Positions 35,970 to 45,196 of a DNA stretch of 64,000 nucleotides are shown piece by piece. The stretch comes from Acidovorax sp. Leaf160 (GTDB taxonomy: Bacteria > Pseudomonadota > Gammaproteobacteria > Burkholderiales > Burkholderiaceae_C): positions 108,761-172,760 of the forward strand of contig NZ_LMOV01000028.1 in assembly GCF_001424265.1 (NCBI RefSeq). The letters run 5' to 3'. The translations under genes and the position numbers were made by a program. The stretch's first letter is position 1; the number at the start of each line of letters is the position of its first letter. The notes under the pieces are model-generated. The model was not told the origin of the DNA and made no database searches. It worked only from the letters and a program-made list of their open reading frames with translations.

Positions 35970-37064
35970 TCAGCGGTAGATGGAGTACTTGCCGCCGACG
36001 AAGAAGCGGGCATCGACGAAAGCGTCGATCTGCGCGTCGGTCAGCTTGCGCTCGCTCAGCACGTCGTCGCCCTGCGCGATGTACCAGGACTGGAAGGTCT
36101 TGATCGCGTTGCGCGTCCGGTCGGCGTTGGGCTCGCCCTGCGTGAACTCCCATTGGCCCAGGTGCGTGATCTGGAACTTGGCCACCTCGAGCGGCACGCG
36201 CGTTTCCTTGGCGACGATCTTGGAGGCCTCGTCCACGTTGTCCAGCGTCCATGCCATGGTGCGTTCGCGCGAGGCCAGGAAGGCCTTGACCACCTCGGGG
36301 TACTTGTTCACGAATTCGCGGCGCGCGAAATACGTGATGCGGCCCGCGTGGTTGATGTAGACACCGTCATCCGGCGGATGTCCCACCACCTTGAACTTAC
36401 CCGAGAGCCAGGCGCCCGCGGCGTTGCCCGCCGCCAGGTGAACGGTGGTGGCGTCGGTGGCGCCCGAGAGCACGGCCGACAGCGCGACAGACACGTTGTC
36501 GATGGATTCGTAGCGCACCCGGCCCTGCTTGCCACGCGAGTCCAGCGGCAGGCCGACGGATTGCAGCGCCTCGGTGGGCGCGGACCAGTAGCAGCTGATG
36601 CGGCTGCTGCCGAACTTCTTGCCATCCAGGTCGGCCAGCTTGTTGATCTGCTCATTGCTGGCGCGCGCAATCACCGGCGCGCGGTAACGGTTGGAAGGCT
36701 CCGACGCCCAGATGATGACGCCGTCGAGCCCATTGGCGCGGTGCACGGTGGCCGGATAAATCATGCGCTGCGCGATCGCGATGGCGCCCTTGTTCACGGC
36801 TGCCGTCTCGGCGCCGATCAGATCGGCGCCGCCGGAAGCGATCAGGTTGACCTCCTTGGTGCCGATCTTGTCGAACTCTTCCTTGAAGATGCCTTTAGAG
36901 CGCGCTACCACGGTCCAGGGCGAGAGCTGCAGGTTGATCGAGGGCAGCGTCTCCGCGGCTGCGGCCGACATGGCACCGTGCAGGCCCAAGACCGCGATGG
37001 CGACGGCGCACAGCCCGCGCAGGCGGCTGGGGAGGCGGGGGTTCATCAGTTCAGGCTCGGTCAT
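35970..37064 (-). CDS. Sulfonate/alkanesulfonate-type ABC substrate-binding protein
   Basis: A 364-aa periplasmic protein related to SsuA. The signal peptide is about residues 7-36 (RGLCAVAIAVLGLHG, ending AAAAET). The binding domain starts LPSINLQLSPWTVVARSKG with KGIFKEEF, EVNLIASGGADLIGAE and an ARREFVNKYPEVVKAFL segment typical of the family. A GGAGA site lies before ATG at 37064; the second ATG (37046) is also possible. It is the first gene of the leftward unit and is divergent from the SfnB-like oxidoreductase gene. The ligand could be a sulfonate, sulfate ester or other organosulfur compound. Confidence 0.85.
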   Translation of the reverse strand: MTEPELMNPRLPSRLRGLCAVAIAVLGLHGAMSAAAAETLPSINLQLSPWTVVARSKGIFKEEFDKIGTKEVNLIASGGADLIGAETAAVNKGAIAIAQRMIYPATVHRANGLDGVIIWASEPSNRYRAPVIARASNEQINKLADLDGKKFGSSRISCYWSAPTEALQSVGLPLDSRGKQGRVRYESIDNVSVALSAVLSGATDATTVHLAAGNAAGAWLSGKFKVVGHPPDDGVYINHAGRITYFARREFVNKYPEVVKAFLASRERTMAWTLDNVDEASKIVAKETRVPLEVAKFQITHLGQWEFTQGEPNADRTRNAIKTFQSWYIAQGDDVLSERKLTDAQIDAFVDARFFVGGKYSIYR

Positions 37065-37265
37065 GCGTTCTCTCCGGTGGGTGGAATGGCGGCGCCAAGG
37101 GGTATGGCAACCGTCGAATGGAGCGCCATTGTTGGAAGCGCGAAGGGCTGAAGACAACGAACCGAACTTAGTAACCATATTTGGAAATCGCTGCACCGCG
37201 AGGGTGGCGGCTTTCCATAATTCGCGGCACTTTCCCAATGCCTGCGTCCCCCCGCACCGTCCTGC
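37065..37265. promoter_or_regulatory. Divergent promoter region of the organosulfur locus
   Basis: 201 bases between the divergent binding-protein and SfnB-like genes, A/T-richer than the surroundings. It contains CCATATTTGG (37175-37184), a near-palindrome, and CCATAATTCG nearer the rightward gene. It would be the natural target of a CysB/Cbl-type regulator, but no site can be proven by eye. Confidence 0.45.
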
Positions 37266-38441
37266 ATGAATGCCGCGCTCCACCCCTCCCTGGAAGACAG
37301 CCTGTCTCTGTTGATCGAAGAACTGCGCCACAGCGCCGTGGAGCGGGACCGCGCGGGCGGCCATGCCGCCGAGGAGAAGGAGCGCATCCGTGAGGCCGGC
37401 TTGTTGCGCCTGTCGATTCCGCCCGGGTACGGCGGACTGGGCCTGCCTTGGCCCGGGATCTACCGTATCGTGCGGCGCGTCGCGGCGGTGGACAGCGCGC
37501 TCGCGCACCTGCTGGCCTTTCACCACTTGCAGGTGGCCACGGTGCTGATCTACGGCGACGAGGACCAGCGCCGGCGCTGGCTCACGCGCACCATCGAAGA
37601 GGGCGGCTGGTGGGGCAACGCCGTGAACCCGCGCGACACGCGCCTGGTCGCCACCGACACGGCGCAGGGCTACCAGCTCGACGGCGCCAAGGGTTTCTGC
37701 TCCGGCACGCGCGGCTCCCGGTTCCTGACCCTGTCGGCGCGCCATGCGGCCAGCCACGACGTGGTGCTGGGCATCGTGGAGACGCAGCAGCCCGGCATCA
37801 CCGTGCACGACGACTGGGACCCGATCGGCCAGCGGCAGACCGACAGCGGCTCGGTCGGTTTCAAGCACGTGCCGCTGCGCCGCGAAGACGTGCTGCGCGC
37901 CCATGGCGCCACACCGACCGCCGCCCACACACTGCGCAATTGCTTTGCCCAACTGGTGCTGGTCAACCTCTACCTGGGCATCGCCATCGGCGCGCTCGAG
38001 GAGGCTCGTGTGTACCTGCACCGCGAGGGGCGACCCTGGATCGCCGCGCCGGTGGATCACGCCAGCAAAGACCCCTACACGCTACAACGCGTGGGCGAGC
38101 TGCACGTGCAGATCAGCGCCGCGACCGCGCTGGCCGAGCGCGCGGCGCTCAGCGTGCAGGCCGCCTACGAACGCGGTGAACAGCTCACCCCGCAGGAGCG
38201 CGGCGAGGCCGCCATCGCCGTGGCCGAGGCAAAGGTGATGGCGCACCGCGCAGGGCTGCAGGCCGGGCAGGAACTGTTCGAAGTGGTCGGCGCACGGGGC
38301 ACGCGCGCAAGCCTGGGCTATGACCGCTTCTGGCGCAACGTCCGCACGCACACGCTGCATGACCCGCTGGATTACAAGCTCAACGCACTGGGGCGCTGGG
38401 CGCTCAACGGCGAGCTGCCCTCGCCCGACCAATACAACTGA
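37266..38441 (+). CDS. SfnB/DszC-like flavin-dependent oxidoreductase (acyl-CoA dehydrogenase fold)
   Basis: A 391-aa protein of the acyl-CoA dehydrogenase superfamily. It lies in the branch (SfnB, DszC) that uses reduced flavin and O2 on sulfur or nitrogen compounds. Visible features are the N-terminal helical domain (LRLSIPPGYGGLGLPWPG), the middle beta domain (WWGNAVNPRD, LDGAKGFCSGTRGSRFL, DDWDPIGQRQTDSGSV) and the C-terminal helical domain (FEVVGARGTRASLGYDRFWR). It is divergent from an SsuABC-like importer, which supports a desulfurising role. No flavin reductase is adjacent, so it would depend on one elsewhere. An ordinary acyl-CoA dehydrogenase is less likely given the context. Confidence 0.85.
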   Translation: MNAALHPSLEDSLSLLIEELRHSAVERDRAGGHAAEEKERIREAGLLRLSIPPGYGGLGLPWPGIYRIVRRVAAVDSALAHLLAFHHLQVATVLIYGDEDQRRRWLTRTIEEGGWWGNAVNPRDTRLVATDTAQGYQLDGAKGFCSGTRGSRFLTLSARHAASHDVVLGIVETQQPGITVHDDWDPIGQRQTDSGSVGFKHVPLRREDVLRAHGATPTAAHTLRNCFAQLVLVNLYLGIAIGALEEARVYLHREGRPWIAAPVDHASKDPYTLQRVGELHVQISAATALAERAALSVQAAYERGEQLTPQERGEAAIAVAEAKVMAHRAGLQAGQELFEVVGARGTRASLGYDRFWRNVRTHTLHDPLDYKLNALGRWALNGELPSPDQYN

Positions 38442-38451
38442 CACAACTGAC

Positions 38452-39288
38452 ATGTCACGCGCACGCTCCCTCCGTTCCTGGTGGCCCGGCGCCGTCGCGT
38501 CCACCCTGGTGGCGGCAGCGGCTCTGGGCGCCGCCGTGCTGCGCCCGCTGCTGGCGGCGCCATCCCCCGAGACGCCGCCCGCGGCCTCCCGGCAGGTGCT
38601 GCGCGTCGGCGTGCCTGAAGGCGCGCTGCGGTATGCCAACGGGCTGCGCGACTACACCGGCAACGGGCTGGAGCCCGCCTTCGCACAGGATTTGGCCGCC
38701 GCGCTGGGCGCGGAACTGGAGTTGGTGCCGCTGGCGCCGTTCGGCGCGGCGCAGGCGCTGCACGATGGACGCGTCGATCTGGCCCTGTCGCGAGACGAGG
38801 CCGGCTCCGGCAATGTGGCGCTGCTGCCGACGGGGCTGCGCAGCGGCGTGAGCGTGGCAATGCGGTCGGACACGCCGGTGCGCGCGTGGAGCGACCTGTC
38901 GGGCCGAGCGCTGTGCGCCACGCAGGGCCATGTGCGCGCGCAGGCCGCCGCTGCCGGCGTGCGGGGGCAGCTGCGGACATTCGCAGCCCCCGCCCAGGCG
39001 CTGGCTGCCGTGCGCACGGGCGAGTGCGACGCGGCGCTGATCGACCGCGCGCAGCTCGACGCGCTGTTCCAACGCCCCGAATGGCACAAGTTCTCCGCCA
39101 CGCTGGCACCGGTCGAAGTGGCTGAACTGTCGGTGCTGGCGCGGGCCGATTTGTCCCAGATCCAGACGGTGCGCGAAGCGGCGCGGGAGCTGGGCAGCGC
39201 AGCGCAGTGGCGACAGCGCGCGCAGCAGTGGGCGGCCAACATGGCGTTCGAGGTGTATTTCGATCAGGTGGGGCCGGATTGCCATTGA
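38452..39288 (+). CDS. Stand-alone periplasmic solute-binding protein (family 3 type)
   Basis: A 278-aa protein. After a hydrophobic signal/anchor (about residues 12-35) comes a binding domain of the amino-acid (PBPb) type. It starts RQVLRVGVPEGALRYANG, continues FAQDLAAALGAELELVPL with GRVDLALSRDE, and ends AANMAFEVYFDQVGPDCH. No permease or ATPase of the matching class follows. Instead the gene runs directly into a di-haem cytochrome gene through a TTGA overlap. Such permease-less binding proteins (for example the MoxJ/XoxJ type) can act in periplasmic enzyme maturation or as receptors. That role here is inference. Confidence 0.8.
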   Translation: MSRARSLRSWWPGAVASTLVAAAALGAAVLRPLLAAPSPETPPAASRQVLRVGVPEGALRYANGLRDYTGNGLEPAFAQDLAAALGAELELVPLAPFGAAQALHDGRVDLALSRDEAGSGNVALLPTGLRSGVSVAMRSDTPVRAWSDLSGRALCATQGHVRAQAAAAGVRGQLRTFAAPAQALAAVRTGECDAALIDRAQLDALFQRPEWHKFSATLAPVEVAELSVLARADLSQIQTVREAARELGSAAQWRQRAQQWAANMAFEVYFDQVGPDCH

Positions 39289-40319
39289 GCCTCAAGCGCC
39301 TTGCGGCCTGGACGCTTGCCACGGTCCACCTGCTCTTGCAGGCGCAACCGCCCGGTGAAGCGACCTTTTCCTTGCGCCAGGCCTACACCCAGCCGTCGGC
39401 TCTCTGGCCTGCGCCGTGGCTCGACCCGGGCGTCGCCTTCACCGAACTCGCACCTGCTTTCATTCCCGCATCCACCCCCGCCCAGCGCCGACAAGCCGCC
39501 GTGGGCCAGCGCCTGTTCCTTGATCCCCGCCTGTCCGCCAGTGGCACTATCGCCTGTGCGAGCTGCCACCGGCCGGACCAGGGCTGGACGGTGAACACGC
39601 CCCTCGCCATCGGCCACATGGGCGAGCCGAGTCGTCGCAACCCGACAGCGCTGCACACGGCGGCCGCCCGTACCCGCTGGGGCTGGGACGGCAGCGGCAC
39701 TTCGCTGGCCGGTCGCTCCCTTGCTCCTCTGAACGACCCTGCAGAAATGGGCCTTGCCTCCCTGGAGGACGCCGTGGCCCGTGCGGGCCTGCCCTCCGTG
39801 CAGGCCCTGGGCGAGGCTCTGGCCGCCTACCTGCGCACCCTGGACACACCCACCCGTTTCGACCGCTTCCTGCGCGGCGACGGCACCGCGCTCAGCGACC
39901 AGGAGATCCGCGGCCTGCACCTCTTTCGCACCGAGGCGCGCTGCATCAACTGCCACCACGGCCCGCTGCTGACCGACGAGCGGTTCCACAACTTGAGGAT
40001 TTCGTCTTTCGGCGAGCGCTCGCAGGACCTGGGGCGCTACGCGGTCACGGGCCGCTGCGAGGACGCAGGCGCCTTCCGCACGCCCAGCCTGCGCCACGTT
40101 GGGCAGACCGGACCGTACATGCACAACGGTTTGTTCCGGACTCTGGAGGGCGTGATCCACTTGTACGCGCGCGGCGGCGGCGAGGTGCGGGCCCGCAATG
40201 CCAAGGAGGCGGCGCATCCGCTGTTCCCGTGCGCGTCACGGCTGTCGCCGCACATTCGCCCGCTGGCACTCACGCCCGGGGACGTGGAGGCGTTGCGGGC
40301 GTTCCTGCTGGCGCTTTGA
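39285..40319 (+). CDS. Di-haem cytochrome c of the MauG/cytochrome c peroxidase family
   Basis: A 344-aa exported c-type cytochrome. The proposed TTG start at 39285 overlaps the previous stop (TTGA) and gives a signal peptide SLKRLAAWTLATVHLLLQA. An ATG at 39207 would overlap by 82 bases and lacks a signal. Haem 1 is CASCHRPDQGW (about residue 90) and haem 2 CINCHHGPLLTDERF (about 222). Family segments MGEPSRRNPTALHTAA, AFRTPSLRHVGQTGPYMHNG and LFRTLEGVIHLY are present. It could be a peroxidase or, like MauG, a modifier of a partner protein. The upstream binding protein is the obvious partner candidate. Confidence 0.85.
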   Translation: MSLKRLAAWTLATVHLLLQAQPPGEATFSLRQAYTQPSALWPAPWLDPGVAFTELAPAFIPASTPAQRRQAAVGQRLFLDPRLSASGTIACASCHRPDQGWTVNTPLAIGHMGEPSRRNPTALHTAAARTRWGWDGSGTSLAGRSLAPLNDPAEMGLASLEDAVARAGLPSVQALGEALAAYLRTLDTPTRFDRFLRGDGTALSDQEIRGLHLFRTEARCINCHHGPLLTDERFHNLRISSFGERSQDLGRYAVTGRCEDAGAFRTPSLRHVGQTGPYMHNGLFRTLEGVIHLYARGGGEVRARNAKEAAHPLFPCASRLSPHIRPLALTPGDVEALRAFLLAL

Positions 40320-40458
40320 CCGGGAAACGTGCTGATCCGGCCTTCCCCCCCCCACCAGGCATGCGGTGAAGATTGAGCCATCAGCGCTTGCTGAATGCAA
40401 AAACGTCGAGAGCCATAGAGCGAACGGCGGCATCCCGAGAGCGCGGACAATACCGCCC

Positions 40459-40755
40459 ATGCAGCCCACCCATCTACCCGATATCGCCCGTGCACTGCCC
40501 AAGGCCTGGCATTCCACCATCGTCGGCCGGGCGGCCGGCTCCCAGGTGAAGGTTCTGCGCATGGACGACCGGGCCTACCCCGACGAAGTGCACGACTTCG
40601 ACGAAGCCCTGCTGGTGATCGACGGCTGCATGCTGCTGGAGTCCAAAGGTCAGGTGCAGCGCGTGGAGGCCGGCTGCATGGTCATCGTGCCGGCCGGCCT
40701 GCCGCACGCAGTGGCGCCGGGCAGCCACGGCACGCTGGTGATCATCGACCGGTGA
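40459..40755 (+). CDS. Small single-domain cupin
   Basis: A 98-aa beta-barrel protein of the cupin superfamily. Motif 1 is recognisable as [20 protein letters not shown] and motif 2 as [20 protein letters not shown], with the histidines and glutamate/aspartate expected for a metal site. ATG at 40459 was chosen over an upstream in-frame ATG that gives an unrelated 31-residue extension. It lies 13 bp before dapF in the same direction and may be co-transcribed. Function unknown. Confidence 0.78.
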   Translation: MQPTHLPDIARALPKAWHSTIVGRAAGSQVKVLRMDDRAYPDEVHDFDEALLVIDGCMLLESKGQVQRVEAGCMVIVPAGLPHAVAPGSHGTLVIIDR

Positions 40756-40768
40756 GGATAATCCCCCC

Positions 40769-41647
40769 ATGCACATCCGCTTCACCAAGATGCAGGGCGC
40801 GGGCAACGACTTCGTCGTGCTCGACGAGACCCAGGGCCGCCTGGGCCTGACCCCTGCGCAGTACCGGTTCCTGGCCGACCGCCACTTCGGCGTGGGCGCC
40901 GACCAGATCCTCACCGTGCGTCCGTCGCCGGCCGAGGGCATCGACTTCGAATACGTGATCCACAACGCCGACGGCGGCGAAGTGGAGCAGTGCGGCAACG
41001 GCGCGCGCTGCTTTGCCCGCTACGTGCGCGACAAGGGCCTGACCGACAAGGAGGCGCTGCGCGTGCAGACCGTCAAGGGCGTGATCTCTCCCCGGCTCAC
41101 GCCCGATGGCCGGGTGACGGTGGACATGGGCCGCCCGCGCTTCGCGCCGGCCGAGATACCGTTCGACGCCGCGGGCCTGACGCCCGTGGCCCAGGGCTCT
41201 GGGGAAAAATGGCCGCTGGCGCTTAATAACACTGAACATGATGCTACTATTTTTGTAGCAATTGCCTCCATGGGCAACCCGCATGCGGTGCAGCTGGTGG
41301 ACGACGTGGACACCGCGCCCGTCGCCACCGTCGGCCCGCTGGTCGAGCGCCATGCCCGCTTTCCGCAGCGCGTGAATGCCGGCTTCCTGCAGATCGTGAG
41401 CCGCGGCGAGGTGCGCCTGCGCGTGTTCGAGCGCGGCACCGGCGAGACGCTGGCCTGCGGCACGGGCGCGTGCGCGGCCGTGGTCTCCGGCATTCGCCTG
41501 GGGCTGCTGGATGCGCGGGTGGACGTGCACACGCGCGGCGGCCTGCTCACCATCGCCTGGGCCGGCGGTGCCGATGACGCGGTCTTCATGACCGGCCCCG
41601 CCACCACGGTCTTCGAAGGCCAGATCGATATTCCCGACACACCATGA
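40769..41647 (+). CDS. dapF: Diaminopimelate epimerase (with repeat-derived segment)
   Basis: Interconverts LL- and meso-diaminopimelate for lysine and peptidoglycan synthesis. The protein is 292 aa against about 274 in E. coli. N-terminal [16 protein letters not shown] is diagnostic. The two catalytic cysteines lie in [11 protein letters not shown] (about residue 74) and [11 protein letters not shown] (about 231). Between the [10 protein letters not shown] region and [10 protein letters not shown] (about residues 144-166) the sequence is encoded by an A/T-rich GCTAC...GTAGC element, giving [14 protein letters not shown]. The frame is intact. The end overlaps the DUF484 gene (ATGA). Confidence 0.96.
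   Translation: MHIRFTKMQGAGNDFVVLDETQGRLGLTPAQYRFLADRHFGVGADQILTVRPSPAEGIDFEYVIHNADGGEVEQCGNGARCFARYVRDKGLTDKEALRVQTVKGVISPRLTPDGRVTVDMGRPRFAPAEIPFDAAGLTPVAQGSGEKWPLALNNTEHDATIFVAIASMGNPHAVQLVDDVDTAPVATVGPLVERHARFPQRVNAGFLQIVSRGEVRLRVFERGTGETLACGTGACAAVVSGIRLGLLDARVDVHTRGGLLTIAWAGGADDAVFMTGPATTVFEGQIDIPDTP
41201..41266 (+). repeat. AT-rich dispersed repeat, copy 4, inside dapF
   Basis: Stem GCTAC (41243-41247), loop TATTTTT, GTAGC (41255-41259). The flank GGGGAAAAATGGCCGCTGGC then GCTTAAT parallels GAAAATGCCTGTTGGCGCTG of copy 2. Base composition drops sharply only over this stretch. Confidence 0.65.
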
Positions 41648-42393
41648 CCCAGTCCGCCATTCCTGCTTCTTCCCTGTCCTCTTCGTCCGCTTCGTCCGCT
41701 TCGTCCGCTTCGTCGGCCTCCGCCGTGCCGCCCATCACCGAGGACGACATCGCCGAGTTCCTGCAGCAGACGCCCGGCTTCTTCGAGCGCCACGCCGAAG
41801 TGCTGGCCAGCGTCACCTTCACCAGCCCGCACGGCCACCGCGCCGTCAGCCTGCAGGAACGCCAGGCCGAGATGCTGCGCGAGAAGATCAAGGCGCTGGA
41901 GCAGCGCGTGATGGAGATGGTGCGCAACGGCAACGAGAACGGCCACATCGCGCAGAAGCTCCATCAGTGGTCGCGCGAGCTGGCTGCCGTGAAAGACCCG
42001 CATGCCCTGCCCGGCGCGGTGACCGAGGGCCTGCGCCGCCTGTTCGACGTGCCCCAGACGGCCATGCGCATGTGGGAGGTGGCGCCCCCGTTCCAGACCG
42101 CCGCGTGGTGCGGCGCCAGCCCGGACGCGCGCGCTTTCGCCACGTCGCTCACGGCGCCCTTCTGCGGCGCCAACCTGGGCTTCGAGCCCACCGCCTGGCT
42201 GCCCGAAGCGGCGCAGGTGCAGTCGCTCGCGCTGCTGCCCCTGCGCGATGGCGCGCTGGACGGCGAATCGCCCGCCTTCGGCCTGCTGGTGCTGGGCTCG
42301 CCCGATGCCCAGCGCTTCACTGCCGAGATGGGCACCGACTTCCTGGTGCGCATCGCCGAGCTGGCGAGCGGCGCACTGTCGCGCCTGCGCTGA
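41644..42393 (+). CDS. DUF484-family protein (GAF-like)
   Basis: A 249-aa cytoplasmic protein usually encoded between dapF and xerC, as here. A Ser/Ala tail from tandem DNA repeats (residues about 8-28) is followed by the conserved start [21 protein letters not shown] coiled-coil region follows ([20 protein letters not shown]), then a GAF-like domain (about 110-245, ending [16 protein letters not shown]). Function unproven; conservation with xerC suggests a shared regulon rather than a shared reaction. It overlaps dapF by 4 nt. Confidence 0.9.
   Translation: MTQSAIPASSLSSSSASSASSASSASAVPPITEDDIAEFLQQTPGFFERHAEVLASVTFTSPHGHRAVSLQERQAEMLREKIKALEQRVMEMVRNGNENGHIAQKLHQWSRELAAVKDPHALPGAVTEGLRRLFDVPQTAMRMWEVAPPFQTAAWCGASPDARAFATSLTAPFCGANLGFEPTAWLPEAAQVQSLALLPLRDGALDGESPAFGLLVLGSPDAQRFTAEMGTDFLVRIAELASGALSRLR
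41682..41717 (+). repeat. Four tandem 9-bp TTCGTCCGC units in the DUF484 gene
   Basis: Three exact units and one with a single change. They encode an SSA-type tail near the N-terminus. Unit number changes would keep the frame. Confidence 0.85.
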
Positions 42394-42415
42394 AGCGCCA
42401 CCGGCCGGGGCCGAC

Positions 42416-43429
42416 ATGACCACCGCCCAGGCCGATCCCGGCACGGCAGCCCGGCCACCCGCCCCGCTGCCACCCGAGGCGCTACGCTACCTGGAGCACG
42501 TGCGCGTCGAAAAACGCCTGGCAGCCCGCACGCTCACCCTCTACACCCTTGACCTGGAACGGCTGGCCCGCCACGCCGCGGACTTGGGCGTGCCACTGCT
42601 GCAGCTCTCCACCGCGCACATCCGCCGCTTCGTCGCGCAGATGCATTCGGCGGGGCGCAGCGGGCGCGGCATTGCGCTGATCCTCTCCGGCTGGCGAGGC
42701 TTCTTCACCTGGGCGGGCCGGCAGGGCCTGGTGCCGCACAACCCGGTGCTGGACGTGCGCGCGCCCAAGGCGCCCAAGCCCCTGCCGAAGGCGCTGCCGG
42801 TGGACGACGCAGTGCGCCTGGCCGAACACGAGCATGCCGGCGGCGGCCCCTGGCTGGAGGCGCGCGACGCCGCCATGGTGGAGCTGCTCTACGGCTGCGG
42901 CCTGCGCGTGGGCGAACTGGTGGGGCTGGACGCCGTGCCGGGCCCGGACACGCAGCGTGCCGGCCGGGGGTGGATCGACCTGCAGGCGGGCGAGGCCCAT
43001 GTCTTCGGCAAGGGGTCGAAGCGGCGCAGCGTGCCCGTGGGCAGCGCGGCCATCACCGCGCTGCAGGCCTGGCTGGCCCAGCGCGCGCTGCCGTTCGGCG
43101 GTGCGGCGTCGGCCCGGCTGGACGCGGCGCTCTTCGTCGGCCAGCGCGGCGCGCGGCTCGCCGCGCAGTCGGTGTGGCTGCGCCTGCGCCAGCGCAGCCA
43201 GGTGGCCGGCCTGACCACGCCGGTGCATCCGCACATGCTGCGGCATTCCTTCGCCAGCCACCTGCTGCAGTCCAGCGGGGACCTGCGCGCGGTGCAGGAA
43301 CTGCTGGGCCACGCCAACATCACCACCACGCAGGTCTACACGCGGCTGGATTTTCAGCACCTGGCCAAGGTGTACGACGCGGCCCACCCGCGCGCCCGGC
43401 GCAAGCGGGAAGACGGCAGCAGCGACTGA
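42416..43429 (+). CDS. xerC: Tyrosine recombinase XerC
   Basis: Site-specific recombinase resolving chromosome dimers at dif with XerD. The protein is 337 aa. The N-terminal core-binding domain is at about 20-115 (YLEHVRVEKRLAARTLTLYT). The catalytic domain shows arginine in YGCGLRVGELVGL, lysine in FGKGSKRRSVPVG, the HMLRHSFASHLL box (His, Arg), the second histidine in LLGHANITTTQVYTR and the tyrosine nucleophile in the same segment. It starts 22 bp after the DUF484 gene. XerC rather than XerD is inferred from the dapF-DUF484 neighbourhood. Confidence 0.93.
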   Translation: MTTAQADPGTAARPPAPLPPEALRYLEHVRVEKRLAARTLTLYTLDLERLARHAADLGVPLLQLSTAHIRRFVAQMHSAGRSGRGIALILSGWRGFFTWAGRQGLVPHNPVLDVRAPKAPKPLPKALPVDDAVRLAEHEHAGGGPWLEARDAAMVELLYGCGLRVGELVGLDAVPGPDTQRAGRGWIDLQAGEAHVFGKGSKRRSVPVGSAAITALQAWLAQRALPFGGAASARLDAALFVGQRGARLAAQSVWLRLRQRSQVAGLTTPVHPHMLRHSFASHLLQSSGDLRAVQELLGHANITTTQVYTRLDFQHLAKVYDAAHPRARRKREDGSSD

Positions 43430-43471
43430 GACCCGCGCAGCCGTGGGCTGCGCCCGGCCAGGGGCTGATGG

Positions 43472-43477
43472 AAAAAA
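43472..43477 (-). terminator. T-run ending RNase P RNA
   Basis: On the minus strand the RNA ends ...CTTCACACTTTTTTCC. The 3' strand of the terminal helix followed by six T residues fits an intrinsic end of rnpB. Confidence 0.6.
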
Positions 43478-43479
43478 GT

Positions 43480-43913
43480 GTGAAGCGCGCCGATAAGCCG
43501 GATTCTGTGCACCCGGTTGCCCGGGTGTGACCGCCATTACTCTGGGCCGGGGGTCGCCCACCCGGCTCGATGCTACCTACCCGCCAGCTCTGCGGAACCA
43601 CATCAACGCTGGCCTACTTGGTATTGCTGCGCGTAGAGATTGCCCGTTTCACCCCGAGCGGAACTTGTCCGCCCGGGGTGGCTGTGCGGACCCGGCTTTC
43701 GCCGGGTTCGGACAGCTCGCGCTGCCTTCTCGCCAGCTTGCGCTGGCGCCTCACAGAACACTCCGAAGCGGGCTCCCACTCGGACTCGTCTCTGTTGCTC
43801 TGATCCTCACCTCACGGTGGGCAGCCGTTAGCTGCTACGCTGTCCTGTGCAGTCCGGACGTTCCTCCAGTGCCAAGTTTCCCATATGGCACCAGCGACGG
43901 TCTGGCGTGCTTC
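43480..43913 (-). ncRNA. rnpB: RNase P RNA (class A)
   Basis: Catalytic RNA that trims tRNA 5' leaders. On the minus strand it begins GAAGCACGCCAGACCGTCGC. The universal segment GGAGGAACGTCCGGACTGCA with CAGGACAGCG follows, the hallmark of bacterial RNase P RNA. The 3' part has GAATCCGGCTTATCGGC and CTTC closing the first helix with the 5' GAAG. Ends are estimated from this P1 pairing and may be off by a few bases. Length is about 434 nt. It lies between xerC and cysK, transcribed opposite to both. Confidence 0.93.
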
Positions 43914-44086
43914 ACGGCGCGCATTATCCCATTCGGCCGGGCCGGCGCGGGCGAGGCGGCCCGCAACCCCTGCCGCTGGGCATAACCATATTGCCGGGCG
44001 GCACATCGGCTGGCCCACAATGGCTGCCGTTTCCCGTTCGCTTTCCACCCACCCTTCTTTCTTCCTTCCTTCTTTTCGGAGATGCC

Positions 44087-45004
<918 letters not shown>

Positions 45005-45034
45005 CCGGGCCGCCCGCCAGCCCTGACCGACCCA

Positions 45035-45062
45035 CCCGGGGCCGCCCGCGCGCGGCCCCGGG
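45035..45062 (+). terminator. Terminator hairpin after cysK
   Basis: Eleven-base arms CCCGGGGCCGC and GCGGCCCCGGG around a 6-nt loop, followed by CGTTTCC. Very stable stem, short T-run. It lies 30 bases past the cysK stop. Confidence 0.65.
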
Positions 45063-45196
45063 GCGTTTCCGGCATGCAGCGTCAAGGGGTCGGCCACCCG
45101 TCCTACAGGGCCTGGAAGGGTCATTTTGGAACAATCGACCACCGCAGACAGCCCGCCCTTTTGGCGACGCACCTGCCACCTTTTGCGATCGAACTG

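Noticed and set aside
37175..37184. CCATATTTGG as a defined regulator site
   Set aside because: It is a single short near-palindrome in an A/T-rich patch; noted in the region entry but not enough for a site call.
35970..38060. A 696-codon frame that would extend the sulfonate-binding protein far upstream
   Set aside because: The extension is antisense to the SfnB-like gene and lacks a signal peptide, while the ATG at 37064 has a GGAGA site and gives a proper one.
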